This document shows positions 16,084-24,940 of a DNA stretch of 64,000 nucleotides, piece after piece. Origin of the DNA: CAZQGO01 sp964593065 (lineage in GTDB: Bacteria; Oederibacteriota; JAAXVQ01). Location: contig CAZQGO010000008.1 in the NCBI GenBank assembly GCA_964593065.1, positions 1-64,000 on the forward strand, given 5' to 3'. The notes under the pieces are model-generated. The model did not search any database, was not told the origin of the DNA, and was given only the letters and a program-made list of their open reading frames with translations. The position numbers were made by a program, and so were the translations under genes. Numbering within the stretch: the first letter of the stretch is position 1; the number at the start of each line of letters is the position of its first letter.

Positions 16084-16503
16084 CTACTCCTTCAGGGCCT
16101 CGGTGCCGAAGGTGATGCGCCGGGCCCCGGCCTGCTTGATGGTCTTCAAGGCGTCGAGGACGGCGCCGCTTAAGGATTGCTCGTCGGCCCGGATGACGAC
16201 CAGCTTGGTCCGGCTCCGGGCCAGCTTGTCCGTGATCGTCCGGGAAAAATCCTCCCAGGTCACGGCCTGCTCGTTGACGGCCAGCCGGCCGTCCGGCGCG
16301 ATGGCCACGAAAAGATTTTCCTCCTTGGTCTGCTCGGCGGTGTGGGCCCGCGGCAGGGTGATTTCAAAGGGGGGCTGTAAAAACAAGGTGGTGGTCACCA
16401 TGAAGATGATGACCAGAACCAGGCATACGTCCACCAAGGGCGTGACGTTGATGTCCGTCAGCAGCTCCCGGGGCTTTTCGCTGCGCATCAGGCTCTGCAA
16501 CAT
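16084..16503 (-). CDS. exbD: ExbD/TolR-type biopolymer transport protein (second copy)
   Basis: The start at 16503 has AAGGGA seven bases upstream and gives 139 residues, normal for ExbD; a longer frame to 16848 runs through the hairpin-rich gap and is unlikely to be coding. One membrane segment (about residues 20-42) carries the conserved aspartate in 'INVTPLVDVCLVLVIIFMV', which is essential for proton use in the ExbB/ExbD motor. The periplasmic domain follows. It pairs with the ExbD at 16939-17349; two different ExbD subunits in one operon occur in several TonB systems. Confidence 0.93.
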   Translation of the reverse strand: MLQSLMRSEKPRELLTDINVTPLVDVCLVLVIIFMVTTTLFLQPPFEITLPRAHTAEQTKEENLFVAIAPDGRLAVNEQAVTWEDFSRTITDKLARSRTKLVVIRADEQSLSGAVLDALKTIKQAGARRITFGTEALKE

Positions 16504-16938
16504 GTAGGATTCCCTTCCCCGCGGGCTAGGTGCTTTCAGGGGAACCACCCCGACCGGATGGGGAGGCGTATGAGACTCCCTTCGGTCGCAGGATCCCCAG
16601 CCGCTATCGCTGCGCTCTCCATCGGGGATGTTTCCCCTCTGGCTCTCGCCGAAAGCGGAAATAGGGCTCTTCGGCTCGCGGTCACCCCTCATGGAGTCAG
16701 GGGAATATTCCCCTGACCACCCCTGGCCCCTGCAGGGGCCTAAAGCCGATGCGTCCTGCTTTCCTTCCTCCTGAACGCCCCCCTTTGAGGCGGGGTCGTT
16801 GACCCGAGAGGAAGAGAAATCTTTATTTCCATTCCGCTCCTTCCCCACACAAAGCGTGGGGAATCTGCGGCGAACGTGTTCAGCCGGGGGCTTCTCCGCC
16901 CCCGAACCCCAAGCCTCATCCTTTTGATGAGGCGCGGG
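16504..16938. other. 435-bp gap packed with inverted repeats inside the ExbD-ExbD operon
   Basis: No gene. At least five perfect inverted repeats are visible: a 22-bp palindrome at 16696-16717 (half-site GTCAGGGGAAT), a 16-bp palindrome GGCCCCTGCAGGGGCC at 16725-16740, an 8-bp stem at 16841-16863 around ACAAAGC, a 6-bp stem at 16885-16904, and an 8-bp stem GCCTCATC/GATGAGGC with a CTTTT loop at 16913-16933 directly after the upstream ExbD stop. The last may act as a terminator or attenuator, but U-runs are poor. The region looks like a repetitive extragenic element inserted in, or grown within, the operon. Confidence 0.7.
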
Positions 16939-17349
16939 TCATTCGCCCGCCTGCGCCGGCCCCAGGATCACCAGATGGGCGGCGCCGGATTGCTTGGCGA
17001 TGTCCATGACCCGGATGACGCGTCCGTGCCGGACCTCGCGCCCCGGCTGGATGAGAACGCGCTTGTCCTCCGAGATTTGCAGCATGGGACCCAGCCATTC
17101 CGGCAGGTCCTCAAGCGTCACGGCCTGGCGGTTCAAATAGATCTGATCCGTTTCCAGCCTGATCACGATGCTCCGGGCCCGGGTTTCCCCGGCCTGGACG
17201 GCTCCGCCCTTCTTTTCCCCGGAGGACACGATGATGCCGCTCTGCATGAACATCGGGGCCGCGGCCATGAAAATCACCACCAGCACCAGGCTGACGTCCA
17301 CCAAGGGGGTCAGGTTGATCGTGACGATGGGCTTCTTATTGTCCAGCAT
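16939..17349 (-). CDS. exbD: ExbD/TolR-type biopolymer transport protein (first copy)
   Basis: A 136-residue protein with one membrane segment holding the conserved aspartate ('INLTPLVDVSLVLVVIFM', Asp about residue 18) and a periplasmic domain ending 'AHLVILGPAQAGE'. It starts 30 bases after the ExbB gene. Together with ExbB and the second ExbD it forms a proton-driven motor in the inner membrane. Confidence 0.94.
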   Translation of the reverse strand: MLDNKKPIVTINLTPLVDVSLVLVVIFMAAAPMFMQSGIIVSSGEKKGGAVQAGETRARSIVIRLETDQIYLNRQAVTLEDLPEWLGPMLQISEDKRVLIQPGREVRHGRVIRVMDIAKQSGAAHLVILGPAQAGE

Positions 17350-17379
17350 GCGCGCCTTCCTCCGGAAGCCGGGAGGCCG

Positions 17380-17991
17380 TTAGCGTTTGAGGTGGAACAG
17401 CACCTGTTCCACGGCCGCTTCGATGTCGGTGATGGTCTGCCGCACCCGGGATACGTAGTAGTTGTAAAAAATAACGGCCGGGATGGCCACGATCAGGCCG
17501 GCGGCCGTGGCCACCAGCGCCTCGGCGATTCCGGCCGCCACCACGTTGGGTCCGCCGGACCCGGTGGCCGCCAGGGCCTGAAAGGCCCGGATGATGCCGA
17601 TGACCGTTCCCAGCAGGCCGATGAACGGCGCCGTGTTGCCCAGCGTGCCCAGGATGCCCAGGAACCGCTCCAGCTGCACTTCCTCCTTCTTGATGAGGCT
17701 GGACAGCAGGCTGTTGAGATTTTCCAGGGATTCCTTGGAATGCACGATGGTGGCCCGGACGATGCGGGCCATGGGTCCGCGCTGGGTTTCGCAGTATTTC
17801 ACCGCCCCGCCCAGGTCTTTTTTCTCCACCAGGGGCGTGAGCACGCTGATGAATTTTTCCGTGTTGGGCAGGTTGAGCAGGTAATAGATCCCCCGCTCGA
17901 GGATGAACAGCAGCGAGAGCACCGAGCAGGCCAGCAGGACCAACAAGGTCGGACTCGAAAAGAGCAACGGCATCCACTGCAAATCAAGCAT
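17380..17991 (-). CDS. exbB: ExbB/TolQ/MotA-type proton channel
   Basis: A 203-residue protein with the family's three membrane segments (about 10-33, 110-130 and 150-175). The core 'LGTLGNTAPFIGLLGTVIGIIRAF' and 'GIAEALVATAAGLIVAIPAVIFYNYY' are the conserved TolQ/ExbB motifs with the proton-path threonine. The usual length is 220-240, so this is a slightly short form. It lies in an operon with two ExbD genes and TonB, behind the TPR protein. Confidence 0.95.
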   Translation of the reverse strand: MLDLQWMPLLFSSPTLLVLLACSVLSLLFILERGIYYLLNLPNTEKFISVLTPLVEKKDLGGAVKYCETQRGPMARIVRATIVHSKESLENLNSLLSSLIKKEEVQLERFLGILGTLGNTAPFIGLLGTVIGIIRAFQALAATGSGGPNVVAAGIAEALVATAAGLIVAIPAVIFYNYYVSRVRQTITDIEAAVEQVLFHLKR

Positions 17992-18031
17992 GGCTGACTT
18001 CCTCCCTCATGATTTCACTTCCGCGGGACGT

Positions 18032-18973
18032 TCAAGGCTGGATCTCCCGCAACCACGAGCCGGGCAAAATACCCTCCGCGGTCAGGATGTCGGGCTCGGG
18101 CCCGGCTTCGGCGCGGCTTTCCACCTGTTTGAGATTGAGGTTTTCCCGCGAAAAATACGCTTTCAAGACGCGGGCGCGCTGCGCCTGCAGATCCGGGTCC
18201 TGGCCCTTCAGTTCCAGGGTCAGGACCGCCGCGCCCCGTTCCCGCAGCCAATAAGAAAGTTCCCGAACGATCATACTCCCTTCCGGGCTGAAATGGGCCC
18301 GTTTTTTGCTAAAAATCGCGTCCTGGGTGGTCGCGGCCAGCAGGCGGTGGCGTTCCTCCCAGAGGAATTGCCCCAGATACAGCCGCTTCTGGGGCAGCTG
18401 CACCTTGGCCCCGTAATAATCCTCCAGGGTCAGCTCCGGCACGTACCCCTGCCCCACGGCGACGGGTTGGCCGGAATGGTCCCGGCCGTCCCAGTAAAAC
18501 GCCGCGGGCGGAACGCCCAGACCCGTGAAGGTCCGGATCGCCTCGCCCTGGGAATCATGCAGGCTCAAGGACCAGCGGGCGATATTAAGGCTCTTGTCCC
18601 CCAGGCGGCCGAGAACGAACACGACCGACGGCTGGAAATATTGCAGCCAGGGGGCATAGGGTTTGTCGCTGGCCACCGGAACCGCCGGCAGCAGCGGGAA
18701 CCAGTGCCGGGGTTCCTGGGGCGTTTTCAAGCTTCCGCTTTCCTTGGCCAGCGCGCCCAGCAGGGGCGCTACGTCCAAGCGCGCCTCGAACCGCGGCCTT
18801 TCACTGGCGACGGCGGCGCGGTTTTTTCCCTCGGCCACGAATTCGCCGGGCGCCGGGGCGGGCGCGGCGGACGCGGGCAGGAGGAGAAGCAGCCCGGCCA
18901 GCAGCCGGGCGATGTTCACGCTCCGCCGAACGCAGGCTGTTGGCCGCAGGCGGGACCTGCGCGCCGGGTTCAT
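18032..18973 (-). CDS. exported protein with FlgD-like Ig segment and OmpA-like C-terminus
   Basis: The ATG at 18973 overlaps the TPR gene stop as ATGA; the longer frame to 19030 lies inside that gene. The 313-residue product has a late signal peptide (hydrophobic about residues 20-36). The middle has 'FYWDGRDHSGQPVAVGQGYV', the pattern of FlgD-type Ig folds in sorting and structural proteins. The end ('LTLELKGQD...QAQRARVLKAYFSREN') resembles the helix-strand pattern of OmpA domains with the key residues poorly conserved. The operon with a huge TPR protein and ExbB/ExbD/TonB suggests a periplasmic part of that envelope complex; this is inference. Confidence 0.6.
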   Translation of the reverse strand: MNPARRSRLRPTACVRRSVNIARLLAGLLLLLPASAAPAPAPGEFVAEGKNRAAVASERPRFEARLDVAPLLGALAKESGSLKTPQEPRHWFPLLPAVPVASDKPYAPWLQYFQPSVVFVLGRLGDKSLNIARWSLSLHDSQGEAIRTFTGLGVPPAAFYWDGRDHSGQPVAVGQGYVPELTLEDYYGAKVQLPQKRLYLGQFLWEERHRLLAATTQDAIFSKKRAHFSPEGSMIVRELSYWLRERGAAVLTLELKGQDPDLQAQRARVLKAYFSRENLNLKQVESRAEAGPEPDILTAEGILPGSWLREIQP

Positions 18974-21900
18974 GGCTGCTCCAGGATGCGCTGCAAGAGT
19001 CGGATGCGCTTGCGGGATGCGTCGCGCCATTTGGCCTCGGTCGCCACCTTGGCCAGGCGCCGGTAAACGCCCAGGGCCTGCCGCCAGTCCTTGCGCTCTT
19101 CGTAGACGGCGGCCAGTTCCACCAAGGCCAGGGAATAGGCTTCGCTTTTCGGCAGGCCTTCCTCCTTCACGGCCAGCAGCAGGCGCTCCCGCTGCGGGGA
19201 ATCCCCCTGCTCGGCGTACCAGGCCGCCAGGGCCAGGCGCGTCTTCTGCAGGAGTTCCCTCATCCCCCGCGCGCGCAGCCGGGCCAGGGCTTGCTCGGAG
19301 GCCTGCGGGTTTTTCAACTGCGCCTGCAGCAGGGCCAGCCGGGCCAGGCTGGCCGCGGCGTTGGGATCATCGGGATAGGCCGTCACCAGGCGCTCGTAAT
19401 AGCGCACGGCCGGTTCGGGCAGCTGCAGCTTCTCGTAGGCCACGGCCGCGTTGAACCACGCCCGCGGCTGGTATTCCGGCAGGGGGTATTGCTCGCCGCA
19501 GGCCGCGAAATGCCCGGCCGCGTCCGCGAAGCGTCCCAGCTCGAATTCCCACGAGGCCAGGCGGAACGTCATTTCCGGCGCCAGCTCGTGCTGCGGGTAA
19601 TTCTGGATGAACGCCTGGGCTTGCTGCGCCGCCTCCGCGGTTTGGCCCAGCGCCTCCTGGCAGACGGCGACGTAATACTGGGCATTGGGCGTGCGCGGGC
19701 TCTTGGTGTAGGTCAGGATGAACTCCGCGAAGCTCTCCAGGCTGTCGGCATAGCGTTCCTTTTGGAAAAACGCCTCGCCGATGCGGTACTGGATGTCCTC
19801 CGCCAAGGTGGAGCCCGGAAACTTGGCCACGAATTCGCGGAACGCCGGAATGGCGTTCAGCCGGTCCGCGATGCGGTAGGACGCGGCCTCGATGCCCTTG
19901 CCGGCCTCGGCCGCTTCCGCGCTGTTGGGATCGTTTTCCATGAGCGCGGTGAAGCGCCGGATGGCCTCGTCATCCTGCTCCTGGTTGTAAAAAGTCTGGG
20001 CGATCCTCAGCTCGTAGGCGCGGCGCCGGTCGTCCGGCGGTTCCGCGGCCAGGAGGCGTTCGTACACCTCCCGGGCCCGCGGGTTCTCGCCCGCCTGAAA
20101 ATAGGTGTCGGCCACCCAGAACAGCGCCTCGTCCGCTTCCGGCGTGCCCGGGTACCGCCGGGCGAGGTCGTTCCAGGTTTCCACCGCGTCGAGGTAATCT
20201 TTGTGCAGGTAGCGGGCCCAGCCGATTTGAAAGCGCACGGCCGGCGCCTGCGGGGCCCCGCCCGCAACGTTCAGCCACTCCCGGTAGGCGGCGATGGCTT
20301 CGGGGTAATCCTGCAGGTTGAAGAAGGCATGCGCGCGCAGGAGGAGGATTTCCGCGGGCAGGGACGGCGGCGGGGACGGCAAGCGGGCGAAACGCTCGGA
20401 ACGTTTCAGGGTCTCGGCATAGTCCTGCGCCTGAAAGGCGCACCAGGTCAGGCCGGCCAGGGCGTAGGCCAAGACCTTATCCCGGGGGTACAGCTGCAGG
20501 GCGCGCGTGTAATATTCGCTGGCCAGGACGTAATCCCCGAGCTGGTACTGGGCCTCCGCGGCCAGCAGGCGCGCCCAGGCCGCGGCTTCCCGGTAGCGGA
20601 CGGCGGGCGTCCGCTGGCTGAGGGTTTTTTCCAGCAGGGCCCATTGCGCGGCCAGTTTTTCGGGCTGGCCCTGGTCGAGAAAATACGCGGCCATGAGGTA
20701 CAGCCCCAATTCGGCCAGCGGGTCTTGGGTCGCGGTCAGGGACTGCAGGGCGCGGAAGGCTTCGGCTTCGCGCCGGGTCTCCAGGGCCGCGCGCAGGATC
20801 AGCAGCTGGCTCAAGGGGGCCGGAGGCCGGGCCAAGCGCGCATATTCCTGCAGGCGGCTGAAGGCTTCTTCCCACCGGCCCGCGGTTCCCTGGCAATAGG
20901 CCAGTTTCAGCAGCACCTCCGGGCGCAGGGCGCCGGCCTGCGGGAGCAGGTCCGCGAAGGTCCGGAGGGCTTGATCCGTCTGGCCCAGGTTCAAGGAAAT
21001 ATCCGCGAGCAGAAAGCGGGCCAGGGCCTGGTCCGGCTCCGGGAGGCCGGCGGCATGCTCCGCGACCCGCGCATAGGCCGAGCGCGCCTCCGCGAACTTG
21101 CCTTGCGAAAAAAGGATGAGCAGGTTGAGCAGTTCGGCCTGGGGACGCAGCGGGCCGCGGGTAAAGCGCGTGAAAAAGGCCCGGCAGGCCAGGCCCGCGG
21201 ACAAAAAATCCCCGGACTTGTAAAAAGCCCTGGCCTTAAGGTAGGCGGCCAATTCCTGCTCGGCCGGGAGCCGGCCGGCGGCCAGGGTCCGGTTATAGGC
21301 CTCGATGGCGGCCAGGTAGCGGCCCTGGGTTTCCAGGATCGCGCCGGAGAAGAGCTGCGCCAAGGGGTCGTCCGGGAGTTCGGCGTAAATTTTCAGGGCA
21401 TCCAGGGGCTGTCCCTGGTACTCCTTCATCAGGCCGAAGAGAAAGTGCAGATCCGGGTCCAAAAGCGCCCGGGGAAAGCGTTTGACCACCTGCTGGAAGA
21501 GGTCCAAGGCTTCCGGCACGCGTCCCAATTTCAGGTTGGCTTTGACGAGGAGCACGGCAACCTGCGGGGAGAGGAAATCCGCCTTGGGATCCCGGACCAG
21601 TTCGCCCAGAACGCCGGCGGCCTGCTGAAATTCCCCCCGGTTGTAAACCGCCTCCGCTTCGCGGTAGCGCGCCGACAAGCGGACGGCATCCGGCTGCGCC
21701 TGGCGCCCCAGTTCCCGGTAAAGCGCCAGGGCCCGGCCGCCGGCGCCGGCTAAGCGCCGGGTTTCAGCCAGAAAGAAACGGGCCTTGTCCTGGGCTTGCG
21801 GCTCGAGGGGAGACTGGAGATAGGCTTCCAGGAACCCGGCGCTCGCGGCGTAGTCTTTCGCGGCCATGGCTTGGACCGCGGCCTGCCAGGGATCGGGGCG

Positions 21901-21993
21901 GGCGGCGGGCTCCTTGGCCAGCACCGGCTGCGCCCGCAGCAGGCAGCCCAAAATGCAGGCGGCGAATATTCCTGGATGGCGGATCTGGTTCAT
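18970..21993 (-). CDS. large periplasmic TPR-repeat protein
   Basis: A 1,007-residue protein with a signal peptide (about 1-26, ending VLA) followed by tetratricopeptide repeats over nearly its whole length, with YbgF/BamD-like units such as 'YPGTPEADEALFWVADTYFQ' and 'FPGSTLAEDIQYRIGEAFFQ'. The ATG at 21993 is preceded in frame by a GTG; I choose the ATG. A protein of this size made of such repeats is a scaffold for an envelope complex. In Tol-Pal systems the TPR protein CpoB/YbgF couples the ExbB/D-like motor to cell-wall work; this may be an enlarged counterpart, since it heads the operon with ExbB, two ExbD and TonB. Confidence 0.85.
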   Translation of the reverse strand: MNQIRHPGIFAACILGCLLRAQPVLAKEPAARPDPWQAAVQAMAAKDYAASAGFLEAYLQSPLEPQAQDKARFFLAETRRLAGAGGRALALYRELGRQAQPDAVRLSARYREAEAVYNRGEFQQAAGVLGELVRDPKADFLSPQVAVLLVKANLKLGRVPEALDLFQQVVKRFPRALLDPDLHFLFGLMKEYQGQPLDALKIYAELPDDPLAQLFSGAILETQGRYLAAIEAYNRTLAAGRLPAEQELAAYLKARAFYKSGDFLSAGLACRAFFTRFTRGPLRPQAELLNLLILFSQGKFAEARSAYARVAEHAAGLPEPDQALARFLLADISLNLGQTDQALRTFADLLPQAGALRPEVLLKLAYCQGTAGRWEEAFSRLQEYARLARPPAPLSQLLILRAALETRREAEAFRALQSLTATQDPLAELGLYLMAAYFLDQGQPEKLAAQWALLEKTLSQRTPAVRYREAAAWARLLAAEAQYQLGDYVLASEYYTRALQLYPRDKVLAYALAGLTWCAFQAQDYAETLKRSERFARLPSPPPSLPAEILLLRAHAFFNLQDYPEAIAAYREWLNVAGGAPQAPAVRFQIGWARYLHKDYLDAVETWNDLARRYPGTPEADEALFWVADTYFQAGENPRAREVYERLLAAEPPDDRRRAYELRIAQTFYNQEQDDEAIRRFTALMENDPNSAEAAEAGKGIEAASYRIADRLNAIPAFREFVAKFPGSTLAEDIQYRIGEAFFQKERYADSLESFAEFILTYTKSPRTPNAQYYVAVCQEALGQTAEAAQQAQAFIQNYPQHELAPEMTFRLASWEFELGRFADAAGHFAACGEQYPLPEYQPRAWFNAAVAYEKLQLPEPAVRYYERLVTAYPDDPNAAASLARLALLQAQLKNPQASEQALARLRARGMRELLQKTRLALAAWYAEQGDSPQRERLLLAVKEEGLPKSEAYSLALVELAAVYEERKDWRQALGVYRRLAKVATEAKWRDASRKRIRLLQRILEQP

Positions 21994-22060
21994 CACGTTC
22001 GGTGGCTGATCCTTCCGCGCCGTGCGCTCATTCCCGGCATGGCTGGTTTATCCAATCAGA

Positions 22061-22072
22061 CGTCCGCGGACG
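22061..22072. promoter_or_regulatory. 12-bp perfect palindrome upstream of the TPR-ExbB-TonB operon
   Basis: CGTCCGCGGACG is a perfect palindrome 68 bases upstream of the operon's first ATG, in the 212-bp gap before the PorV/OmpA gene. It is a candidate operator. No clear promoter boxes are seen beside it. Confidence 0.3.
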
Positions 22073-22205
22073 AAAAAAGCTCCTGACTGATTCGCATTAT
22101 TTTCGCCTGGGCCCGAGAAATTTGAACAGGTGGGAAGACCGGGCCTCCGGGAGGGCTGAACAGCGGCTGCGTTCCGGGAATCCCCGGCGGACGCTTGGCC
22201 CGGCT

Positions 22206-23993
22206 TTACGGGGCGGGAGTCCCGGGGCCGTGGCCGTTTTCCAGGTGCTGCTGCTGAAAAACGTCCTCGACTTCCTGCGGGTTGACCTCGAGTTCGTAAA
22301 CCTGGAGTTTCTCCTGCAGCCGGGCCAGCTCTTCATAGCGGATGGTGTTTTCGGGCCGCACGGGTTCGGCGGCCGCCGACTCCGCCGGCGCGCCGGCCGA
22401 CGCGGTTTCCGCCACGTCCAGCCCCACGGGGACGAGCACGGTGAATTCCACCCTCCGGTTCGCGGCCCGTCCGGCCGGCGTGTCGTTGCTCGCCACCGGC
22501 CGCGCCGCCCCGTAACCCACGGGAAGCAGATTCTGCCTTTCCACCGGGAAATGCTTCCCGAGGTAGGATTTCACGGACTCCATCCGCGCCTGGGAAAGCT
22601 GCAGGTTGGCCAGCTCCTGGCCCCGGCCGTCCGTATACCCTTCCAGCCTGACCTTGATTTGGGAATGCCGGGCCAGCGCCTCCCCCACGCGGTTCAGGGT
22701 CGGGAAGGATTCCGGTCGGACCTCCGCCCGCCCGTCCGTGAATTGAATGGCGGGGATCACGCCCCGGTGGACGCTGTCCATGATCTCGTCCAGCTCGGCC
22801 TGCAGGGCGCGGATGTCCTGCCGGAAACGCTCCATCATCGCCAAATATTGGGCCCGCTCCCGGGCGCGCTCCTCGGCCAGCTCCCGCTCGCGCTTGGACG
22901 CCATGTTCTCCTCGCTGCGGATCATCACGGTCTTCGGCTTGTCCTCTTCCGCGCCCTGGATTCCGTCCCAGCGCAGGACGACGGAAAAGCGGTGGGAGCC
23001 CCAGGTGGCCTCCACGTTGTAGGGATAGCCGAAGGCGTAATCCAGGCGCAGGTCGAAATTGGCGTAATTCAACGGCGTGAAAAAGCTCGCGCCGGTGGTG
23101 AACTGGTCCGCCGTGGTGCCGACGCGCAGGGCGAAGAGATGCTTTAAGAAAATCCCCTCCACACCGATGCGGATGTCCGAAATGCCGTAGCGCTGGGTGA
23201 AATCCACGGCGCCCAGCAGCGAGTCCACGACGGGCAGCTTGCCCTGCCAGTCGTACAGGTAGGAGGTGCCCAGGCGGAAATTGATGGGCACGGTTTCATA
23301 GATGGTCAAGCCCACGTTGGCGGGGATGAAGTTCTCCAGGGACATGCCGACCTTGACGTTGTCGGGCAGCGTGGCCAGGAAGCCCACGTCCGCGGTGACG
23401 CCCGTGCGCGACAGTCCCTGGTTGAAGGCGGGATTGGCCGCGGTGTACTCGTTGGCCGGAATCTCCCAGTTCAAAAATTTCAGGTTGAGCCCGGCGTCCA
23501 GGCGGATGTGGCCCAGGGATTCCTCCGCGCCGAGCCAGCGCCACAGGTCCGCGCCGAGATTGCGGCCGTAGCCCAGGATGAACGTGTTCTCCCGGTACAG
23601 GCGGGAATTGAACAGGGTCCAGAACAGGGCGAAATTCCCGAACTGCGGCGGCATGGCCACGGCCAGGCCGAGGTTGTGGTAGCCCAAAAAATCGGTTTCG
23701 CCGGAATACAGCTTGGCGTTGAGATTGGAAAACAGGTCGGAATACATGGCGTTGAACTCGTGCATCTTCAGGTCCGCCAAGCCGGCGATGTTGTACAACA
23801 CCGCGTTGGAATCGTCGGCCACGGCCGTGAAGGCCTCGCCCATGCCCGCGGGCCGCACGCCCAGGCCCAGGTCCTGGAAATAGGCGGCGGCCGTCGCGGC
23901 CCAGGCCAGGACCAGGAACGCCGCCAGCGCCCAGGCGCCGAAGAGCCGCCCCAGTGCGCCGTCTCCGTGCATGTTTCCCTGTCTGCGGATCAT
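22206..23993 (-). CDS. PorV-like outer-membrane barrel fused to OmpA peptidoglycan-binding domain
   Basis: The start at 23993 has GAGG nine bases upstream; an ATG at 24008 overlapping the previous stop is the alternative. The 595-residue product has an export signal (hydrophobic about 18-35), then a beta-barrel region of the PorV/UPF0164 type beginning 'GLGVRPAGMGEAFTAVADDSNAVLYNIAGLA' (split here over residues about 41-72). A charged coiled coil (about 355-400) follows, then an OmpA domain (about 415-525) with 'GYTDGRGQELANLQLSQARM' and 'GYGAARPVASNDTPAGRAANRRVEF'. So it sits in the outer membrane and grips the cell wall. PorV carries substrates in type IX secretion; the fusion to OmpA is unusual. 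Confidence 0.85.
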   Translation of the reverse strand: MIRRQGNMHGDGALGRLFGAWALAAFLVLAWAATAAAYFQDLGLGVRPAGMGEAFTAVADDSNAVLYNIAGLADLKMHEFNAMYSDLFSNLNAKLYSGETDFLGYHNLGLAVAMPPQFGNFALFWTLFNSRLYRENTFILGYGRNLGADLWRWLGAEESLGHIRLDAGLNLKFLNWEIPANEYTAANPAFNQGLSRTGVTADVGFLATLPDNVKVGMSLENFIPANVGLTIYETVPINFRLGTSYLYDWQGKLPVVDSLLGAVDFTQRYGISDIRIGVEGIFLKHLFALRVGTTADQFTTGASFFTPLNYANFDLRLDYAFGYPYNVEATWGSHRFSVVLRWDGIQGAEEDKPKTVMIRSEENMASKRERELAEERARERAQYLAMMERFRQDIRALQAELDEIMDSVHRGVIPAIQFTDGRAEVRPESFPTLNRVGEALARHSQIKVRLEGYTDGRGQELANLQLSQARMESVKSYLGKHFPVERQNLLPVGYGAARPVASNDTPAGRAANRRVEFTVLVPVGLDVAETASAGAPAESAAAEPVRPENTIRYEELARLQEKLQVYELEVNPQEVEDVFQQQHLENGHGPGTPAP

Positions 23994-24004
23994 GGGTTGC
24001 CGCC

Positions 24005-24925
24005 TCATTTGATCAGGACGACCGTGCCGCTGACGTGCTTGCCCTCGGCCTCGATCTGGTAGAGGTACAGTCCGCCCTCGGCCCAATCGCCGTTCTCCTT
24101 GCGCCCGTCCCACTCCGGGACGTCGCTGATGGTGCGGATCAGGCGCCCCCGCACGGTGAAAATCTTGATGCGGAACGTCGCGTCCAGGTTCCGCAGGTGA
24201 AAGTTGAAATGCGCCCTCTGCCCGGTGATGGGCGTAAAGGGGTTCGGCGTGGCGTAACCGCCCGCGGTGACGTCCTCGCCGTAGGTGTACAGGTCCAGGT
24301 TGAACACCGTGGTGAAGGATGCCAGGCTCGGCGCCCGGGTGTAATCCCCCGCCAGGTACACGTACACCGGATTGGCGGCGGGCACCCCGGCGCGGGGCGG
24401 ATAAGGCGCCAGACCGTCGAAGGCGGCGAAGGTGCGCGCCCGGACCACGTCGTACGCGTCCCAGCGGCCCTGCAGGGCCGCGTCGCTTTTATCCTGGATG
24501 AAGGCCCAGCTCTGCGGCGTGGTGACGGCCACGCCGTGCCCGGAGTTCTGGATGCCGTTATAGACCTGCCACATCACGGGCAGGCGCAGGTTCCGGGCCG
24601 GGTAAATGAAAAACCCGCCGTAAAAGCCGTCCTGCGTGGTGACCGTGACCCCGGTCTGGGCGGGATTGCGGTTGTCCGTGTACAGCATGGCGCCCCACAT
24701 GGAGTAGCTGTTCGTGGGCACGGTCACGCGCAGGTACACGGGAAACGCCTGGTACGCGGCCCCGAAGGGCACGGAAAAATGCACGTTGGTGGTCGTGGCG
24801 TTGTTCTCCACCAGCACGGCCTCCACCTCGAAGGCCGCCCGCGCCGACGGCGCCCCCGCGAGGCACAGCAGGGCAACGAGGGCCGCCCGCCCGATCCTGG
24901 TGAAATTCCCGCTATTCCCGTTCAC
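24005..24925 (-). CDS. exported surface protein with FlgD-like C-terminal sorting domain
   Basis: A 306-residue protein with a signal peptide (about 1-30, ending ARA) and a body I cannot assign. The last 60 residues form a FlgD-like Ig domain: 'RIKIFTVRGRLIRTI', then 'PEWDGRKENGDWAEGGLYLYQIEA', ending 'GTVVLIK'. In many diderm phyla this domain ends secreted proteins and is thought to guide or anchor them at the outer membrane, as in type-IX-like secretion. It is directly upstream of the PorV/OmpA gene, a pairing that fits cargo and porin. In the same direction it follows the chaperone-like genes by 15 bases. Confidence 0.8.
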   Translation of the reverse strand: MNGNSGNFTRIGRAALVALLCLAGAPSARAAFEVEAVLVENNATTTNVHFSVPFGAAYQAFPVYLRVTVPTNSYSMWGAMLYTDNRNPAQTGVTVTTQDGFYGGFFIYPARNLRLPVMWQVYNGIQNSGHGVAVTTPQSWAFIQDKSDAALQGRWDAYDVVRARTFAAFDGLAPYPPRAGVPAANPVYVYLAGDYTRAPSLASFTTVFNLDLYTYGEDVTAGGYATPNPFTPITGQRAHFNFHLRNLDATFRIKIFTVRGRLIRTISDVPEWDGRKENGDWAEGGLYLYQIEAEGKHVSGTVVLIK

Positions 24926-24940
24926 ACGACACCATCCGTG

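Noticed and set aside
16084..16848. A 254-residue ExbD with a long N-terminal extension
   Set aside because: The extension runs through palindromes and hairpins and lacks any fold; 139 residues from 16503 is the family's normal length.
18940..21753. A plus-strand open frame of 937 codons opposite the TPR gene
   Set aside because: Repetitive Gly/Gln/Leu/Arg composition mirrors TPR codons; no start site or known motif.
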